Part shown: piece by piece, positions 6,393 through 7,520 of the stretch
How the letters are laid out: every line of letters starts with the position of its first letter
Position numbering within the stretch: position 1 is the stretch's first letter
Assembly: GCA_043101835.1 (NCBI GenBank)
Contig: JBICHM010000153.1
Location: forward strand, 1 to 7,520
Length of the DNA: 7,520 nucleotides
Direction of reading: 5' to 3'
From: JBICHM01 sp043101835
GTDB taxonomy: Bacteria > Planctomycetota > Phycisphaerae > Phycisphaerales > UBA1924
Program-made: the position numbers and the translations under genes
The notes under the pieces: generated by a model
What the model was told of the DNA's origin: nothing
The model's input: only the letters and a program-made list of their open reading frames with translations
The model's database searches: none

Positions 6393-6420
6393 AAGGTAGC
6401 AGCGGCCTCGCGACCGTCAA
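6393..6420 (-). promoter_or_regulatory. Candidate promoter for the riboswitch-led operon
   Basis: On the minus strand TTGACG (6420-6415, 5 of 6) is followed after 16 nt by TACCTT (6398-6393, 3 of 6). The expected start near 6387 coincides with the 5' strand of the aptamer P1 stem, which supports it. The -10 element is weak. Confidence 0.45.
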
Positions 6421-6438
6421 GCCGGGTCAGCGCCACGA

Positions 6439-6469
6439 TTGGACCACCGGTGCGCCGAGTCGGTATACC
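6439..6469 (+). promoter_or_regulatory. Candidate promoter for the S9 peptidase gene
   Basis: TTGGAC (6439-6444) is followed by GGTATACC (6462-6469), inside the palindrome CGGTATACCG (6461-6470). Spacing is 17 nt if the -10 is read as GGTATA and 19 nt if read as TATACC. The start would fall about 15-20 nt before the ATG at 6491. Weak prediction; the palindrome could instead be an operator. Confidence 0.35.
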
Positions 6470-6490
6470 GGAACCCCGAAGGAGGCCCGC

Positions 6491-7520
6491 ATGCTCGCAC
6501 CGCTGTTCCGCCGCGCCCGATGCCTCGCGATCGCCGCCGTCGCCCTGCCCGGCGCGGGCGCGCTCGCGCAGCCCGACGAGGTGACGCTCGAACTGATCAT
6601 GTCCGACCCGGACTGGATCGGGAACGCTCCCGAAGGCGTCTACTGGGCCGACGATGCCGGCAGCCTCTTCTACTTCCAGAAGCGCGAGGGCTCGCAGCTG
6701 CGCGACCTCTACGAGGCCACGCTCGACGGACGCATCCGCCTCGTCCCCGACGAGGAGCGCGCGACCGTCGATGTCCGCACCGGCGACTGGTCGAGCGACC
6801 GCACGAAGAAGGTCTACGAGCGCGAGGGCGACCTCTACCTCAAGGACCTCGCCACTGGCGAAATCCGCCAGCTCACGCGCACCAACGGGCGCGAGGCGAA
6901 CCCCGTCTTCCTCGCCGGCGACGGGCGCATCGCCTACAGCCGCGACCGCGAGACCTTCATCCGCGACCTCGACACCGGCCTCGAGTTCCAGCCCGCCGAC
7001 CTTCGCTTCGACAAGGACCCGGAGGTGAAGCGCGCCGAAGACGAGAAGAAGGAGGGCTACCTCGAGGACCAGCAGGAGCGCCTCTTCGAGATCATCCGCC
7101 TCCGCGACCAGCGCGAGGCCGAGCGGCGCGAGCGCGAGGAGGAGCTCCGCAAGGCCGACCCCAAGCGCGCCCCCGAGCCCTGGTGGATGGGCGACAAGCA
7201 CGAGCTCGCCGGCATCGAGCTCTCGCCCACCGGCTCGCACATGCTCGTCACCATGCGCCCCAAGGGCGTCAAGGACGGCAAGAACGACAACATGCCCGTG
7301 TGGGTCACCGAGACCGGCTATGTCGTCAACCGCTCCGTGCGCGAACTCGTCGGCGCCGGCGAGCGCGCCGCGATGAGCGCGACGCTGCTCAACCTCGACA
7401 CGCGCGAGCGCACCGACATCGACCTCGCGCAGCTCCCGATGATCGCCGACGACCCCCTCGCCGACCTCCGCAAGGCCGCCGAGGAGCGCAAGAAGGCGAA
7501 GCAGGACAAGCCGGCCGAGG
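6491..7520 (+). CDS. S9-family (prolyl oligopeptidase/DPP-type) peptidase, N-terminal part, cut by window edge
   Basis: 343 complete residues, open to the right edge. ATG 6491 has AAGGAGG 5 nt upstream. The signal peptide is MLAPLFRRARCLAIAAVALPGAGALA|QP (1-26), so the enzyme is exported, probably to the periplasm. VTLELIMSDPDWIGNAPEGVYWADD (31-55) and YFQKREGSQLRDLYEATLDG (61-80) match the start of the N-terminal beta-propeller of secreted S9 peptidases, with further blades at DLYLKDLATGEIRQLT (114-129) and GIELSPTGSHMLVTM (241-255). A strongly charged, probably helical stretch (176-225) interrupts the propeller, as seen in related bacterial proteins. The alpha/beta-hydrolase domain with the Ser-Asp-His triad would lie beyond the window, so activity cannot be checked. 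It is divergent from the riboswitch operon and has its own leader; no functional link is visible. Confidence 0.85.
   Translation, partial: MLAPLFRRARCLAIAAVALPGAGALAQPDEVTLELIMSDPDWIGNAPEGVYWADDAGSLFYFQKREGSQLRDLYEATLDGRIRLVPDEERATVDVRTGDWSSDRTKKVYEREGDLYLKDLATGEIRQLTRTNGREANPVFLAGDGRIAYSRDRETFIRDLDTGLEFQPADLRFDKDPEVKRAEDEKKEGYLEDQQERLFEIIRLRDQREAERREREEELRKADPKRAPEPWWMGDKHELAGIELSPTGSHMLVTMRPKGVKDGKNDNMPVWVTETGYVVNRSVRELVGAGERAAMSATLLNLDTRERTDIDLAQLPMIADDPLADLRKAAEERKKAKQDKPAE

Noticed and set aside
4945..6399. 484-residue plus-strand frame across the propeller gene and riboswitch
   Set aside because: Arg/Pro-rich antisense shadow that also runs through the structured riboswitch on the other strand.
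6326..7240. 304-residue minus-strand frame opposite the S9 peptidase
   Set aside because: Leu/Ala/Val/Glu-rich antisense product of GC-biased third positions; the plus strand has a strong RBS, a signal peptide and S9 propeller motifs.
1..7520. CRISPR array, insertion sequence, integrase or attachment-site signature
   Set aside because: No regularly spaced repeats, transposase or integrase motifs, or terminal inverted repeats were seen; the tRNA is not flanked by a visible partial copy of its 3' end.

Overview
The window is very GC-rich and looks like a piece of chromosome from a planctomycete, most likely of the Phycisphaerae. Three things point there. One secreted protein ends in a tandem dockerin-like repeat (DLNGDGVVDGADLGLLLGAWG type). 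Another ends in a PAP variant of the PEP-CTERM sorting signal. A third is a prepilin-type protein with a C-terminal H...DGHV motif. The lineage is inferred from these traits, not proven.

Layout, left to right. Minus strand: the 5' part of an outer-membrane beta-barrel gene (1-548, running off the left edge), a CAU-anticodon tRNA (609-682), and a type III glutamine synthetase (693-2891), with the tRNA starting 10 nt after the synthetase stop codon. Next come three tightly packed minus-strand genes (3001-6042): a pseudopilin-like protein, a dockerin-tailed secreted protein and, first in transcription order, a PEP-CTERM beta-propeller protein. They overlap or abut, with an ATGA stop/start overlap at one junction and an 11-nt overlap at the other. 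Last, a plus-strand S9-family peptidase (6491 onward) runs off the right edge.

The most informative element is in the 448-nt divergent gap 6043-6490. The minus strand there carries a cobalamin riboswitch aptamer (6193-6387): a B12 box, a GTCACTG element, an AAAAGGGAA core and a closing P1 stem. A sigma70-like promoter lies just upstream. It leads into the propeller/dockerin/pseudopilin operon, so these three surface proteins are predicted to be made when corrinoid is scarce. The propeller recalls the BtuG-type surface corrinoid-binding propellers of Bacteroidetes, and the dockerin-tailed protein recalls Bacteroidetes surface proteins that I associate with such loci. The operon is therefore a candidate corrinoid-capture system in a planctomycete, using PEP-CTERM, dockerin and pilin sorting signals in place of lipoprotein anchors. 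No TonB receptor, BtuF or BtuCD gene is in the window.

The glutamine synthetase assimilates ammonium, and its upstream region holds a plausible promoter and a hairpin next to the ribosome binding site. The peptidase and the beta-barrel are ordinary envelope or periplasmic proteins with no visible link to the operon.
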